DNA from: Liolophura sinensis | Taxonomy: Eukaryota > Mollusca > Polyplacophora > Chitonida > Chitonidae | Length of the DNA stretch: 64,000 nt | Assembly (NCBI RefSeq): GCF_032854445.1 | Contig: NC_088300.1 | Coordinates: 434,001-498,000 of the forward strand | Direction: 5' to 3' | In this document: piece by piece, positions 11,572 to 22,494 of the stretch | Position numbering within the stretch: the first letter of the stretch is position 1 | How the letters are laid out: each line of letters starts with the position of its first letter | Notes under the pieces: generated by a model | Seen by the model: the letters and a program-made list of their open reading frames with translations, nothing else | What the model was told of the DNA's origin: nothing | The model's database searches: none | Made by a program: the position numbers and the translations under genes

Positions 11572-14500
11572 TTAGGCACAGCCTGTGCACTTGAACGCTG
11601 TCATCACAGCTTCTTGTGTCTCCCAGGGGTGGACTAACACCTCAACATCACAGTGCTGAATCTGGCAAAGGAAAACTCGTGACCAGAAAATAGTATTCAT
11701 CCCCTCATATTAGACACAGGAAGTACAAGTACCAAACTGAGTGTGTCGGCTTTTACATTTAATACTGAGCATTGTACTGCAGTCACATCTCCATGTGAAA
11801 CTTAATTTTAAATCAATTGACTCAAACCTACTCTTCAGTAACATTTTGCTCGGAAAGATGACATTTTTTGTCAGCTGCACGTGTAGTTATCCGGCATTGG
11901 GTGGTATATGAAAATACAGCATTTTGAGTACATTTCTGTAATTCTAGATCAGTGACATCTAATACATAGTAATTAACATCACTGACTTTTCTCTTATTAC
12001 CTAGGTAAAACACCAATCAAATAAATAAATAAATTTCTTCTTACCCAATTCTTCTTAAGCCATGGTTCTAGAGGTGAGTGATTTGTTACACTTTGAGCAC
12101 TTATAAGAATAGTTAGAATAAAACCCTGACGGAGGTAAATTGATAATAGGCCTTATTTCACCGGTTACGTGTGACCATTTGCCAGATATGACACTGTCGT
12201 CGTTGTTGTTGCTCTGGTTTGTATGTACTTGTACACATGCGTACACCATACGCACAGACATGTACCCTAACGTACACCATACGGGCACTGGCATGTACCC
12301 TAGCGTACACCATAGGGGCACAGACATGTGCCCAAGCATACACCATACGGGCACAGACATGTACCCTAACCCTATCATCCTCGTGGGCCAGTTGTCTCAC
12401 CTTCACATATAAAAGGCTAAAGTCCAACATACACAACATATGGCAAAACAAAACTTACAATTTCAGGATGAATCTTTTGACATGGATCGTCCTTGGTTGT
12501 CATGTCACTGGGTCTGTACATACAAGTGGTGATGTTTAGCAGGTAGTCAACGCCGTTTTCTATCTGACAAGTAAAATAGAAAACGTGAGCAAAGTGTTAG
12601 GCCTGCGTGCCACAACATGACAACATTCGTCATCACTGTATGTACATATATGCAGCGAACTGAATTTACTTAAAGCAATAATGATAATCGAGATAATCGT
12701 ACACGCTATTGTTGAATGCTGCATTGGGGAGATTTGGAGAAAATATTTGTTCATGAAAATATAGTAAACATGGCAAGCTGAAGAACTTTACTAACAAAAG
12801 TATAATTAATATGATGTCTCATTGGCTGTATCTGCTGTGTCCCATACACAACTGACACAAACCTCTCTGTTGGTGTCACACATTTGGCCCTATAACCCAT
12901 ATACAACTGACACAAACTTCTCAGTTGGCGTCACAAATTTGGCCCTATAACCCACCATATCAAACTGACAGAAACCACTCAGTTGGCGTCACACATTTGA
13001 CCTTTAAACCATTACAAACAGACAGAAACCACTCAGTTGGTGTCACACGTTTGGCCCAATAAGTCATGGAACTGGCACAAACCTCTCAGTTGGTGTCACA
13101 CATTTGGCCCTATAACCCATATACAACTGACACAAACTTCTCAGTTGGCGTCACAAATTTGGCCCTATAACCCACCATATCAAACTGACAGAAACCACTC
13201 AGTTGGCGTCACACATTTGACCTTTAAACCATTACAAACAGACAAAAACCACTCAGTTGGTGTCACACGTTTGGCCCAATAAGTCATGGAACTGGCACAA
13301 ACCTCTCAGTTGGTGTCACACATTTGGCCCTATAACCCATGTGCAACTGACACAAACCTCTCAGTTGGTGTCACAAATTTGGCTCTATGCACCATGAAGA
13401 ACTGACAAGCCTCTCAGTTGGTGTGACATATTTGACCCTATGCCCCTTATTGAACTGACACAAACTTCTCAGTTGGTGTCACACATTTGGCCCTATGTGT
13501 CATACAGAATACAGACACCTACAAACGTCCTTGGCTGTTAACGGAGAATGACCAGCCAGTATTGAACAATATACTGCACAGCTTAAACCAAAACCCCCTT
13601 TTGACAAGAACAGTACCAAATTCTGTCAGTCACTGGTTTCTCTCAAATTTCAAGCAAATCTCTCTCATAACACATACCTCCCCCTTCACGTATGTACCAT
13701 CGTGACAAATGTCTGCCTCATGACATATTATACACGGTACCTTCAGCTGAGCCTGCTGGACAGTCACAAGCTTGTACTGGTACACGCAGTTTGACCGTCT
13801 GTTTAAATCTTCCACGGCGTATCTGGCCGCGCCCAAGACACCGCTGTCATCCGAGGGGACCGGCTTAAATCCACCAGGGCGTCCACACACACAGCTTATT
13901 AAAGACGAACCACCTATGCCTGCTATAAAGTGACAGCGGATTGCCTAAAAATACATAATACATGATGTGATATTAATTCTATCTTCTATATCCATGCACA
14001 TAGGGATAATGTTACCGTAAATTAGCGTCATGCATTTGTCAAGTACAGGTTTAAAGATATAAACACTATGGCTGATTTTGTTCTCTGAGTGCTTCTACTC
14101 TTCAGGGAAAAACAATTGTACCATATACAACATCATTATAATTCAGTTGGGCGTTCTTGTATTGAACTGAACTGTTTCCCTGCCGGTATTATTGTAATGT
14201 TTTGGGAATGATGTTTCCTTATTAGAGAGCTAAAACAAACTTATCTCTTTTACACATTTACATACAGTCTTACCGCACAGTTGTCACAGCCGCGGGGGAC
14301 AACGTCTGCTTGTAGGATGTGTTTCACAGCGTGGTCACCTTCACCCTGTCCCTGTTCAGCGATAACGGAGGAGAAATTCGACAAAGTCTGGGTGATCTAT
14401 ACACTGTATATCTTAAGTGTGCATTACCTTCTATGAAGCTTAATGATACAGTGAACACATTCCCATCCATAATGACAAAATACGCGTAGATATGCCGGCA

Positions 14501-14963
14501 AATCCAGATAGATGTACACGAAACGGATCTAATAACCGTTTGCATTACCCTGTATAATACTGTACAAGCCACACAGAGCCAGAAACCAATGGGTACTGAC
14601 TGATGTTCTTTGTGATAGTCACATTACAAATCTGGCCATGATACCAGATGTAATGTATCCATGCTGGTCCTTACAGATTCCCATATAATCTCTAAAATAT
14701 CGAAAGTATTTATTTTTACTCGTCAGCATACATCCAATGAAAAGCGAAATTATTGGATTATCACACGAGTATACACTTACCACTCTGTGAAGAGACAACA
14801 CCTCAGACAGCTCAACCTTGGTCTCGATGTCGGAGTTGTAGAGCTCAACAATCCTTTCGGCCAAAAGTACAGTTTCCTTCTCACTATGAAGTCTAGCCTT
14901 CTCCTCAAGTGGATGAGAGACAACACTGGACAATACAAGTATAGCCCAAAGTGCGCGATGCAT
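11572..14963 (-). CDS. Secreted two-domain cystatin-like protein (gene A)
   Basis: Cystatins are secreted cysteine-protease inhibitors whose wedge is an N-terminal Gly, QxVxG and PW (family knowledge). Five exons with phase-0 GT..AG junctions: 14781-14963, 14274-14345, 13741-13944, 12459-12563 and 11572-11661, about 217 residues. Residues 1-17 form a signal peptide (MHRALWAILVLSSVVS). Domain 1 (about 27-103) keeps the helix and strands but has neither QxVxG nor PW. Domain 2 starts near GGFKPVPSDD, has helix AARYAVEDLNRRSN, then IENGVDYLLNITTC in place of the QVVAG loop, a C..C loop, and CDVEVLVHPWE with FKCTGC at the end, so PW and the final disulphide are present. Exon 14274-14345 has tandem acceptors six bases apart. 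Exon 13741-13944 has a weak donor (GTACCG) with a stronger in-frame donor 63 bases downstream. Likely a weak or altered inhibitor; the exact target is unknown. Confidence 0.82.
12004..12036 (+). repeat. SINE tail fragment
   Basis: AAAACACCAATCAAATAAAT plus further ATAA units match the 3' end of the SINE family. No body is attached. It lies in the last intron of gene A. Confidence 0.6.
12110..12215. repeat. Dispersed repeat of unknown class, copy 1
   Basis: GTTAGAATAAAACCCTGACG and TTTCACCGGTTACGTGTGAC recur with small changes at 46640-47200, so this is an interspersed family. No tRNA boxes, terminal repeats or coding capacity were seen. Confidence 0.65.
12239..12370. repeat. Short tandem array, 33 bp unit, 4 copies
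   Basis: Unit GTACACCATACGGGCACAGA followed by CATGTACCCTAAC; located in the last intron of cystatin-like gene A. Confidence 0.85.
12840..13490. repeat. Minisatellite, ~60 bp unit, ~11 copies
   Basis: Unit contains ACTGACACAAACCTCTCAGT, TGGTGTCACACATTTGGCCC and TATAACCCAT. A block of several units recurs with a period near 220 bp (for example 12881 and 13101). It fills the intron between exons 3 and 4 of gene A. Confidence 0.92.
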
Positions 14964-16039
14964 GATTGTGGGATTATGAAGTCAATTCTGTTGGGTAACT
15001 ATCTGGATTATCTGGCTAGCCTGTTCTGTTCACAGACAGAGGTATACCTAGGCGTACCGAGCAGCGACAGTCGTAACCTGACCTCACCTGTATTTTGTCC
15101 TCGGCAGGGGTTATGTGAATAGTGAATGCACGCAACAGGTTGCTAAACTAGTCAAAATGAGGCCAATAGATAAGGCGAAGGTTAAAAAATCTTCCTAATT
15201 TATTGTAACGGTCAAGATTGTTTCTGAGGAACCATGGATGTTAACCGAGAGATAAACCACAATCCAGATCCAAGCGATGATGCCAAATGTCAAATACTCT
15301 GGACGACTGGACAAGATCGTCTGTAAGACTTGTGAAATGGTTCTCTTTGGATTGGTGTATGATCAGTGCATGATCAGTGAAAAAGACATGCAGAAATTAG
15401 ATTTAAGTTCCGGAAAAGGACTGATTTTCTTACTTGGAATCATCGGTTATTACAGAACAGAAGTGTGTGAAGAGACTCAGAGTTAAACAAACAAAAAAAA
15501 TACCCGTTGGCTACTGCCAGAAAACTGAAGCACCTTGTCTCTCAGAAACCTTAAAACTATGCATGTGATTCGCCAGTTCGGAGCTTTCTGTCGTCATCTC
15601 CTAATCATGCTAATGCGTTCACACATGCCCAGTCCTGACATATGCAGGCCTTCACTCTGTCTAATTTTAGTCTAATTCTAAAATTTAGAATTACCGTGGA
15701 AATTTATAAAGGACCTTACACACAAAACAAGTGATCGCCCATGTGATAGACACGGCATAGATGTGTCATTCTAAACATTGGCGAGTCGGGGGCCTGAAAG
15801 CCAAGCACATTGTAACCACTCGGACACGGACGACTTCCTAACAGATACTTCAGAGGAAAGTTAAAAAGAGCCAAAACTTCCACAAATCTTTGAAAAATTT
15901 TGTGAACAAACTTTCAAACTTTCTGATAACAAGATATATTAGCAGATTGTAAAACGAAAGACGCAGCGTATGTGTACTAGAGCTCCAGTTGTACCTTTGC
16001 AGTTGTCATATATCTTATGACAGGGTGGGCGTGTGAGTG
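14964..16039. other. Upstream region of cystatin-like gene A
   Basis: About 1.1 kb without a gene; no clear TATA box was seen before the start codon. A 69-codon plus-strand frame at 15277-15486 has no recognisable content. Confidence 0.4.
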
Positions 16040-16550
16040 GGGGGACTCCGTGGGCGATTGGTTAGCCTGCTAGGGCACCACTGTGACCCAGATGCCTCTC
16101 ACCGATGCTATCGGTCTGGCTTGAAGCCCAGTATATGCTGTCTGCCTCTCTGGCTGTGTAACGTGGGAAGGTCTGCCCGGAGTTCTGAAGGTCCTCCCCC
16201 CGCCCCCCATAATGCTGTCTGCTGTCGTGAAATTTATTTATTTATTTGATTGGTGTTTTACGCCGTACTCAAGAATATTTCACTTATACGACGGCGGCCA
16301 GCATTATGGTGGGTGGAAACCGGGCACAGCCCGGGGGAAACCCACGACCATCCGCAGGTTGCTGGCAGACCTTCCCACTTACGGCTGGAGAGGAAGCCAG
16401 CATGAGCTGGACTTGAACTCACAGCGACCGCATTGGTGAGAGGCTCCTGGGTCATTACGCTGCGCTAGCGCGCTAACCGACTGAGCCACGGAGGCCCCCG
16501 TATAAGTGAAATATTCCTGAGTACGGCGTAACACTACAATTAAATAAATT
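16040..16550 (+). repeat. Old SINE copy interrupted by a younger one
   Basis: 16040-16230 is a diverged plus-strand SINE beginning GGGGACTCCGTGGGCGATTG and breaking off at CTGCTGTCGT. Its missing 3' end resumes at 16499 with CGTATAAGTGAAATATTCCT and a degenerate A-rich tail. The two halves flank the minus-strand SINE at 16231-16498. Confidence 0.8.
16231..16498 (-). repeat. Full-length tRNA-derived SINE, nested insertion
   Basis: Runs from the ATTT-repeat tail and GATTGGTGTTTTACGCCGTA to the reverse complement of the head, ending CTGAGCCACGGAGGCCCC. The head carries A-box-like and B-box-like promoter sequences. It is much closer to the 18386 copy than to the SINE it landed in. Confidence 0.9.
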
Positions 16551-16867
16551 GTGACTGGGTGTGAATTAGTAATATGCACGTTTTCATTTCGATATGCTTC
16601 AATGAGATGACACCATAAGGGTTACGGACTGTTTACACGAAACCATCAACTTAAATCAATATTCAAAAACCGAATATAAGCGAAGTTTGAATCATAACTA
16701 GGATTTAGAATTATGAGCACTTAATACAAGTATTATTTTATAACAAACCCATCACATTTAGAAATACCGACAAGTGCTAAGTCAAAAAGTAAGGCTTTAA
16801 AATTTTAGACTGAGGTCAGAAATGGATATCAACCTGTTCCTTCCTTTAAACGTTACTGGGGCCATGT

Positions 16868-18205
16868 AGTTAGAGAGAGAAACCACTTTGATAATCTTAC
16901 TGAAATCATGTATAGCACGTTACCGTAACAATGCCGTTACTGACAAAAACCACTTTGATGGTCTGGATGAAATCATGTATAGCACGTTACCGTAACCAAG
17001 CCGTTACAGACAAAAACCACTTTGATGGTCTGGCTGATATCATGTATAGCACGTTACCATAACCATGCCGTTACAGACAAAAAACACTTTGATGGTCTGG
17101 CTGAAACCATGTATAGCACGTTGCCGTAATCATGTCGTTACAGACAGAACGCACTTTGATGGTCTAGCTAAAATCATGTATATCACGTTACCGTAACTAC
17201 GGACTCTCTACTGTCCTATCCGGGCCGGTAAAAACCACTTTGATGGCCTGGATGAAATCATGCATGGCACGTTACCATACCATGTTGTTACAGACAAAAA
17301 TCACTTTGATGGCCTGACTGAAACCATGTATAGCACGTTACCGTAACCATGCCGTTACAGACAAAAAACACTTTGATGGTCTGTCTGAAACCATGTATAG
17401 CACGTTACCGTAACCATGCCGTTACAGAGAGAAACCACTTTGATAATCTTACTGAAATCATGTATAGCACATTACCGTAACCATGTCGTTACAGAGAGAA
17501 ACCACTTTGATAATCTTACTGAAATCATGTATAGCACGTTACCGTAACCATGTCGTTACAGAGAGAACCACTTTGATAATCTTACTGAAATCATGTATAG
17601 CACGTTACAGTAACCATGTCGTTACAGAGAGAAACCACTTTTGATAATCTTACTGAAATCATGCATAGTACGTTACCGTAACCATGTCGATGATCTGGCT
17701 GAAATCATGTATAGCACGTTGCCGTAATCATGTCGTTACAGACAGAACCCACTTTGATGGTCTAGCTAAAATCATGTATATCACGTTACCGTAACCACGG
17801 ACTCTCTACTGTCCTATCCGGGCCGGTAAAACCACTTTGATGGTCTGGATGAAATCATGCATGGCACGTTACCGTAACCATGTTGTTACAGACAAAAACC
17901 ACTTTGATAATCTTACTGAAATCATGTATAGCACGTTACCGTAACCATGTCGTTATAGACAGAACCCACTTTGATGGTATGGATGAAATCATGTAGTTAC
18001 CGTAACTATGTCTTTACAGACACAAACCACTTTGATTATCTTGCTGAAATCATGTATAGCACGTTACGTAACCATGTCGTTACAGACAAAAACCACTTTG
18101 ATGGTCTTGCTGAAATCATGTATAGCACGTTACCGTACCCAATTCTTTACATACACAAACCACTTTGATGGTCCGGCTGAAATCATGTACAGAACGCTAC
18201 GAGGA
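16868..18205. repeat. Minisatellite, ~66 bp unit, ~20 copies
   Basis: Unit contains AACCACTTTGATGGTCTGGC, TGAAATCATGTATAGCACGT and TACCGTAACCATGTCGTTAC. A distinctive segment GGACTCTCTACTGTCCTATC appears only twice, at 17201 and 17799, showing that a block of about 600 bp was duplicated. Confidence 0.93.
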
Positions 18206-18385
18206 GTCTGATGAAACTATGCTGTAGCAGAAAACAAATTTGTGTCTTCTGACGTCAAAATGGCAAGATCAAGGCTTTTGTGTGTTTTGATGGTGGTTCA
18301 AAGGTTCACTTTCTACCTCATTGCCCATATATACGGGCCTAAGGATATGACCAAGCTGAAAAATACTTTAATCTCACAAGATCAA

Positions 18386-18651
18386 GGGGCCTCCGTGGTT
18401 CAGTCGGCTAGCGCGCTAGCGCAGCGTAATGACCCAGGAGCCTCAAACCAATGCGGTCGCTGTGAGTTCAAGTCCAGCTCATGCTGGGTTCCTCTCCGAC
18501 CGTAAATGGGAAGCTCTGCCAGCAACCTGCGGGTGGTCGTGGGTTTCCCCCGGGCTCTGCCCGTTTTCCACCCACCATAATGCTGGCCGCCGTCGTATAA
18601 GTGAAATATTCTTGAGTACGGCGTAAAACACCAATCAAATAAATAAATAAA
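18386..18651 (+). repeat. Full-length tRNA-derived SINE with target-site duplication
   Basis: The 266-bp element starts GGGGCCTCCGTGGTTCAGTC. It has an A-box-like TGGTTCAGTCGGCTAGCGCG and a B-box-like GAGTTCAAGTC, and ends with ACACCAATCAAATAAATAAA. A 12-bp duplication TCACAAGATCAA lies at 18374-18385 and 18652-18663. It serves as the reference copy for this window. Confidence 0.95.
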
Positions 18652-18694
18652 TCACAAGATCAAACAGTGCTTACACACCACTTTTAATTTAACT

Positions 18695-18700
18695 TTTATT
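18695..18700 (-). promoter_or_regulatory. Candidate poly(A) signal of cystatin-like gene B
   Basis: AATAAA on the minus strand 143 bases downstream of the stop codon at 18843. Confidence 0.5.
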
Positions 18701-18842
18701 TTAGTATAAATATACACATACATCAGTACGGACATTCATCAATGGCCATTATTCATTGAAACAAAAGACATGCGGCTATGTACATAATCACAAGGCTTAA
18801 TGTCGTCAGCTATGAAAACAGTCTACAGATTTACACGTGTCA

Positions 18843-21612
18843 TCAACATCCACTACAGTGGAAATCTCCAACCAGTTTGACAGGAGCCCCGTCCTTCGTG
18901 TCCACCGCCACGTGACAGTCATGGAGCTGGAAAGAGAAATAAAACGAATAAAACGGTTAATTTATGCGACAGCTGTAGGCCTCAAAAGGGGACGTATAAG
19001 CGTTATGCGACGGCTGCAGGCCGCAAATGGGGACGTAGAAGTGTGATGCGACGGCTGCAGGCCGCAAATGGGGACGTATAAAGTGTTATGTGGTCATGGT
19101 GAAAGGCAGTAAAGATGCAGAAATGTCAAAAGTAAAATGCACCTGCCCTGAGCAAAGTATATGGCTGTCCACGTGTGGTGTCAATACTGATCAGACAAGT
19201 ATTGATAGAGCTCAGATGACTTACGTTTTCCTGAAGGGCACACGGGTACGGTATTCTTTTCTCAAAATGATAAGACGAAAATGGCCATTCGCAGACTGTC
19301 AGATCCATCGTGATGACGTCTTCAGTTTCCTGCGTAACAGAAAATGAATTACATGTCTTTCATGAGCAACTCCAGGGTAGATGCTAATGTTCGACATGAC
19401 CGCCTGGCGGATTCAGAACAGAAACACCTGTTGGTTATGTTACGTTAAAACGGTCAATGTATAGTATGTGGTGATGCAAATGTACATCCTCTCCACAGGA
19501 AAAACAAAATGCATCACACAGCATCGTCAATCACCGTTACCTACACAAATTACATCAAGGTAAATAGTGATTTTCATGATTATGCAAAAACTTACCAAAG
19601 CCTTGTTGATAAGCTCAAGACGAGCGTCTTTGAAACATTTTGACTGATGATTTAACCGTTCCACAGCAAATTTGGCCGCTCTCTCCACTTCCGGATCAGA
19701 TGGAGACAGCGAGAGTTGTTGAACAACCTTGCCTATGTTTAGGGTGTCAATCATAGAGGGACAGTCAGATTTGAGCAGCTCCCGGGTCTGTTTCCACGGC
19801 TGCGTGTGAATGGTAGCCTCACACACGTGCACCTATTTATTGGAAAGAACAATTTAACATGTTGGTTTTGTGTGAAATTGAAATATGTTCTGCTTGAGGC
19901 CAAGCTCATAACTGTTCCTTTATCAAAAATAGCACGCACTGTTGCGCGTACATGTATGTAGGTCTATAACCGACAGAGGTGAAGAAATCTGAAAATAATC
20001 AAGATTATGGCGGTTTGAACCTGAGGTTGAACAAAGGTGATTGTCGCCATTAAATATATTATCGCCCGTGTAGTACAGAGAAATGATTCCACGTCATAAA
20101 AGCCTATGGATATATTTCATTCATGTGCTTATTTATGGAGGTTTACGGTATGATCAGTAATACGGCTTCCGCGTGAATGACTTCAAGTTTAAGAAAGACA
20201 GGCAGAATTCTGTAGAGGCGTCCACACTTTACCTGACGAACTTCCAGATTTTCAGCTGTGATCAAGTCATTCAAGGCCGGATTCGAACTCGTAACTTCAG
20301 GGCCATGGACAAACAAACTTAATGAAGAGTACACCGATTGTATGCCTACGTATCATGGCAATATGTTTTGTCATGCTAATTAGATCAGAACAAGCGTACA
20401 AAAACTGTTTGGATCCTAAACCCTGAATGACATTCCACTGAGGCAGCACAATTCATATGCAGGTATAGGGAGTCAGGTCTACTACAATGAGACGCCGTCA
20501 TGAGTGTGTTGCTGGAGGCGAATGTTAAACCCCTATCCAGCAAACCAACACGATGGCGTGCGGCATGCAACACATGAAAGGTCTATGCTATAATGAATTA
20601 CATAAATTGAAGGATTGGACAGAGAACATGGATGTATATATAGGCCTATACTTACAGACTTGTCCGGAAACGTTATCTGCAGCGTGAAGAAATAGTTGAC
20701 CCCTGCTACAATCTGTGACAGAAATGAAATACAAAACTTGGTTACCTGTGTTATCAGTTATCATCATACCGCCTTCTATGCATATGTAACATATATTTAT
20801 TTACTGGTGTTTTACGCCGTATTTCCTTTATGCGACGGCGGCCAGGGTTATGGTGCGAGGAAAACCCGCGGATTTCATCCACAAATACACAAGCAGGCCA
20901 AAAACATTTGACATGAAACATAACAGATCGTTCAATATCTAATACAGCTCAGTTTGAAATTTACGCGTTCGTATATATTTTTTTTTAAATACAATAGGCC
21001 TATGGTAAGGCGACAGAGTAGACCAGTACAAAATTCTCATTCAGCCAGTTTGAGAAGATGAAACCTTCAACAAAGCAGTAAAATTGTCTGCTAGATACAA
21101 TGTGTCCATGAGTACATGTACAAGCCTAAGATTGGGTACTCTTCATTCCATACACTCTTATCGCATCACCTTCAGTTTGTTTTAAGAAAATGCGGAAAAA
21201 GGAATAATCGCACTAGCACAACTGTGTTAGAGGATTCAAATATGACATTCAGTCATGCATGTATGCCAGCACAGACGGCTTTGGGAAAATCAAATTACAT
21301 GTACCGTATATGTAATCTGTAATTTACACTTTTATTCACTCTGTGAAGTTTATACCTCGCAGAGGCTGTTTCTCGCTTATTCTAAAAAGACCCACCCTGT
21401 TTACATGTTTCAGCGTGAGACCTTACCTGTTTCTGTACGTCTACCACCCTCACCGGGGGTAACCGACCGTCCGTCTTCCCATAGATTTCACCCACAGCGA
21501 ATTCCGCCAGCTCCTCTAAATCCTTGTGAGATTTGTCCGAGACATCCTCAGTTTCTCCGAAACAGAATGCGGGGCTAACAGCCAAGAGAAGAATGAACAT
21601 CCGAGAAAACAT
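18843..21612 (-). CDS. Secreted two-domain cystatin-like protein (gene B)
   Basis: Five exons, all phase 0 with GT..AG sites: 21427-21612, 20656-20712, 19596-19832, 19225-19329 and 18843-18926, about 222 residues. A signal peptide (MFSRMFILLLAVSPAFCFG) is followed by domain 1: helix LEELAEFAVGEIYGK, then VDVQKQ spliced to IVAGVNYFFTLQI, and VCEATIHTQPWKQ with a Cys about 20 residues on. This domain therefore keeps the QxVxG and PW inhibitory loops. Domain 2 begins GKVVQQLSLSPSDPEVERAA with helix KFAVERLNHQS, but reads NKALETEDVITMDLTVC where QVVAG should be and has no PW. It ends CHVAVDTKDGAP...FHCSGC. The exon plan (62, 19, 79, 35 and 27 codons) matches gene A (61, 24, 68, 35 and 29), so the two are tandem duplicates. 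Inference: a one-headed papain-family inhibitor. Confidence 0.87.
18967..19083. repeat. Short tandem array, 41 bp unit, 3 copies
   Basis: Unit ATGCGACGGCTGCAGGCCGC followed by AAATGGGGACGTA; in the last intron of gene B. Confidence 0.85.
20792..20900 (-). repeat. Truncated SINE copy
   Basis: ATTTATTTACTGGTGTTTTA, CGACGGCGGCCAGGGTTATG and GAAAACCCGCGG match the SINE 3' half in reverse. The head is absent. It lies in intron 1 of gene B. Confidence 0.7.
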
Positions 21613-21728
21613 CTTGGTGCCGGCAAGACTGCGCTATGGAATACCCGTTTGTTTATCAGCGGAGTCTATCTCGATATAAGCACCAGTACGCCTATTACTG
21701 AACCGAATGACTGATAATCTACTGGTCT

Positions 21729-21745
21729 ACATATATATATAAGAG
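21729..21745 (-). promoter_or_regulatory. TATA-like element upstream of cystatin-like gene B
   Basis: Minus-strand CTTATATATATATG about 120 bases upstream of the start codon at 21612. This is a plausible core-promoter position if the 5' UTR is short. Confidence 0.35.
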
Positions 21746-22105
21746 ATATCTTAATTTACATTTCTGGCCGTGCCTTGGTGTTTTAAGAAGAGCTCAAGTG
21801 TTATATACAACAGGGGGCGTTTCCCTGAATACGGAATGTAACTTAAACCGTCCTCTACACAACACCTAACCTCTCCGGTACATTGCCAAACCGTATATGC
21901 AGAATACATTAGTGTCGTCTTCCACACCGTTGTCAGATAATGGACATGAAACACCAAATAGTCAGCTATTCTCACCAGCCTTCTGACTTAAAACACTGTC
22001 AAAACAATGCCGTAATGCTCAAGTCATATCCGCCTACTCGGGTTACCTTTCCTTGAAAGTTTCCTTTCCTGCCCCTGCTTAAATTGCTGGTAAAGTTTAT
22101 AGCTT

Positions 22106-22375
22106 TTCAGAGTCCTCAAAGAAAATCGGACAGGAAACCGAGCCGAGCCCTGAAAGGAAACCAGACAGGAAACCGCGCAGAGCCCAGAGAGAGAACCCAA
22201 CAAGAAAGCTGAGAGGAGACCGGCGAGCAAAGTGAGCAGAGCCCAGAGATGAGACTGGACACGAATCCGAGAAATTTCTGAGAGGAAACCGGACAAGAAA
22301 CCGAGCAGTCATGAGAAGAAAGCGGAGAGAAAACTGAGCAAAGCCCAGAAGGGAAAACAGACAGGCAACTGAGAC
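22106..22375. repeat. Degenerate purine-rich repeat
   Basis: Loose repeats of AGAGGAAACCGGACAGGAAA, CCGAGCAGAGCCCAGAG and similar, about 30-35 bp per unit. Nearly all purine on the plus strand; units are too diverged for a firm count. Confidence 0.7.
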
Positions 22376-22494
22376 TGGCTAGGCTGTGTTCTTCATTTCA
22401 ACAACATGTCAGGCAAGGAACATTTATTACCTCTAACATCACAGGTGTGCCAGTCTACCTCGGTTATAACCAAAATCCCACCATACGCTGCTAT

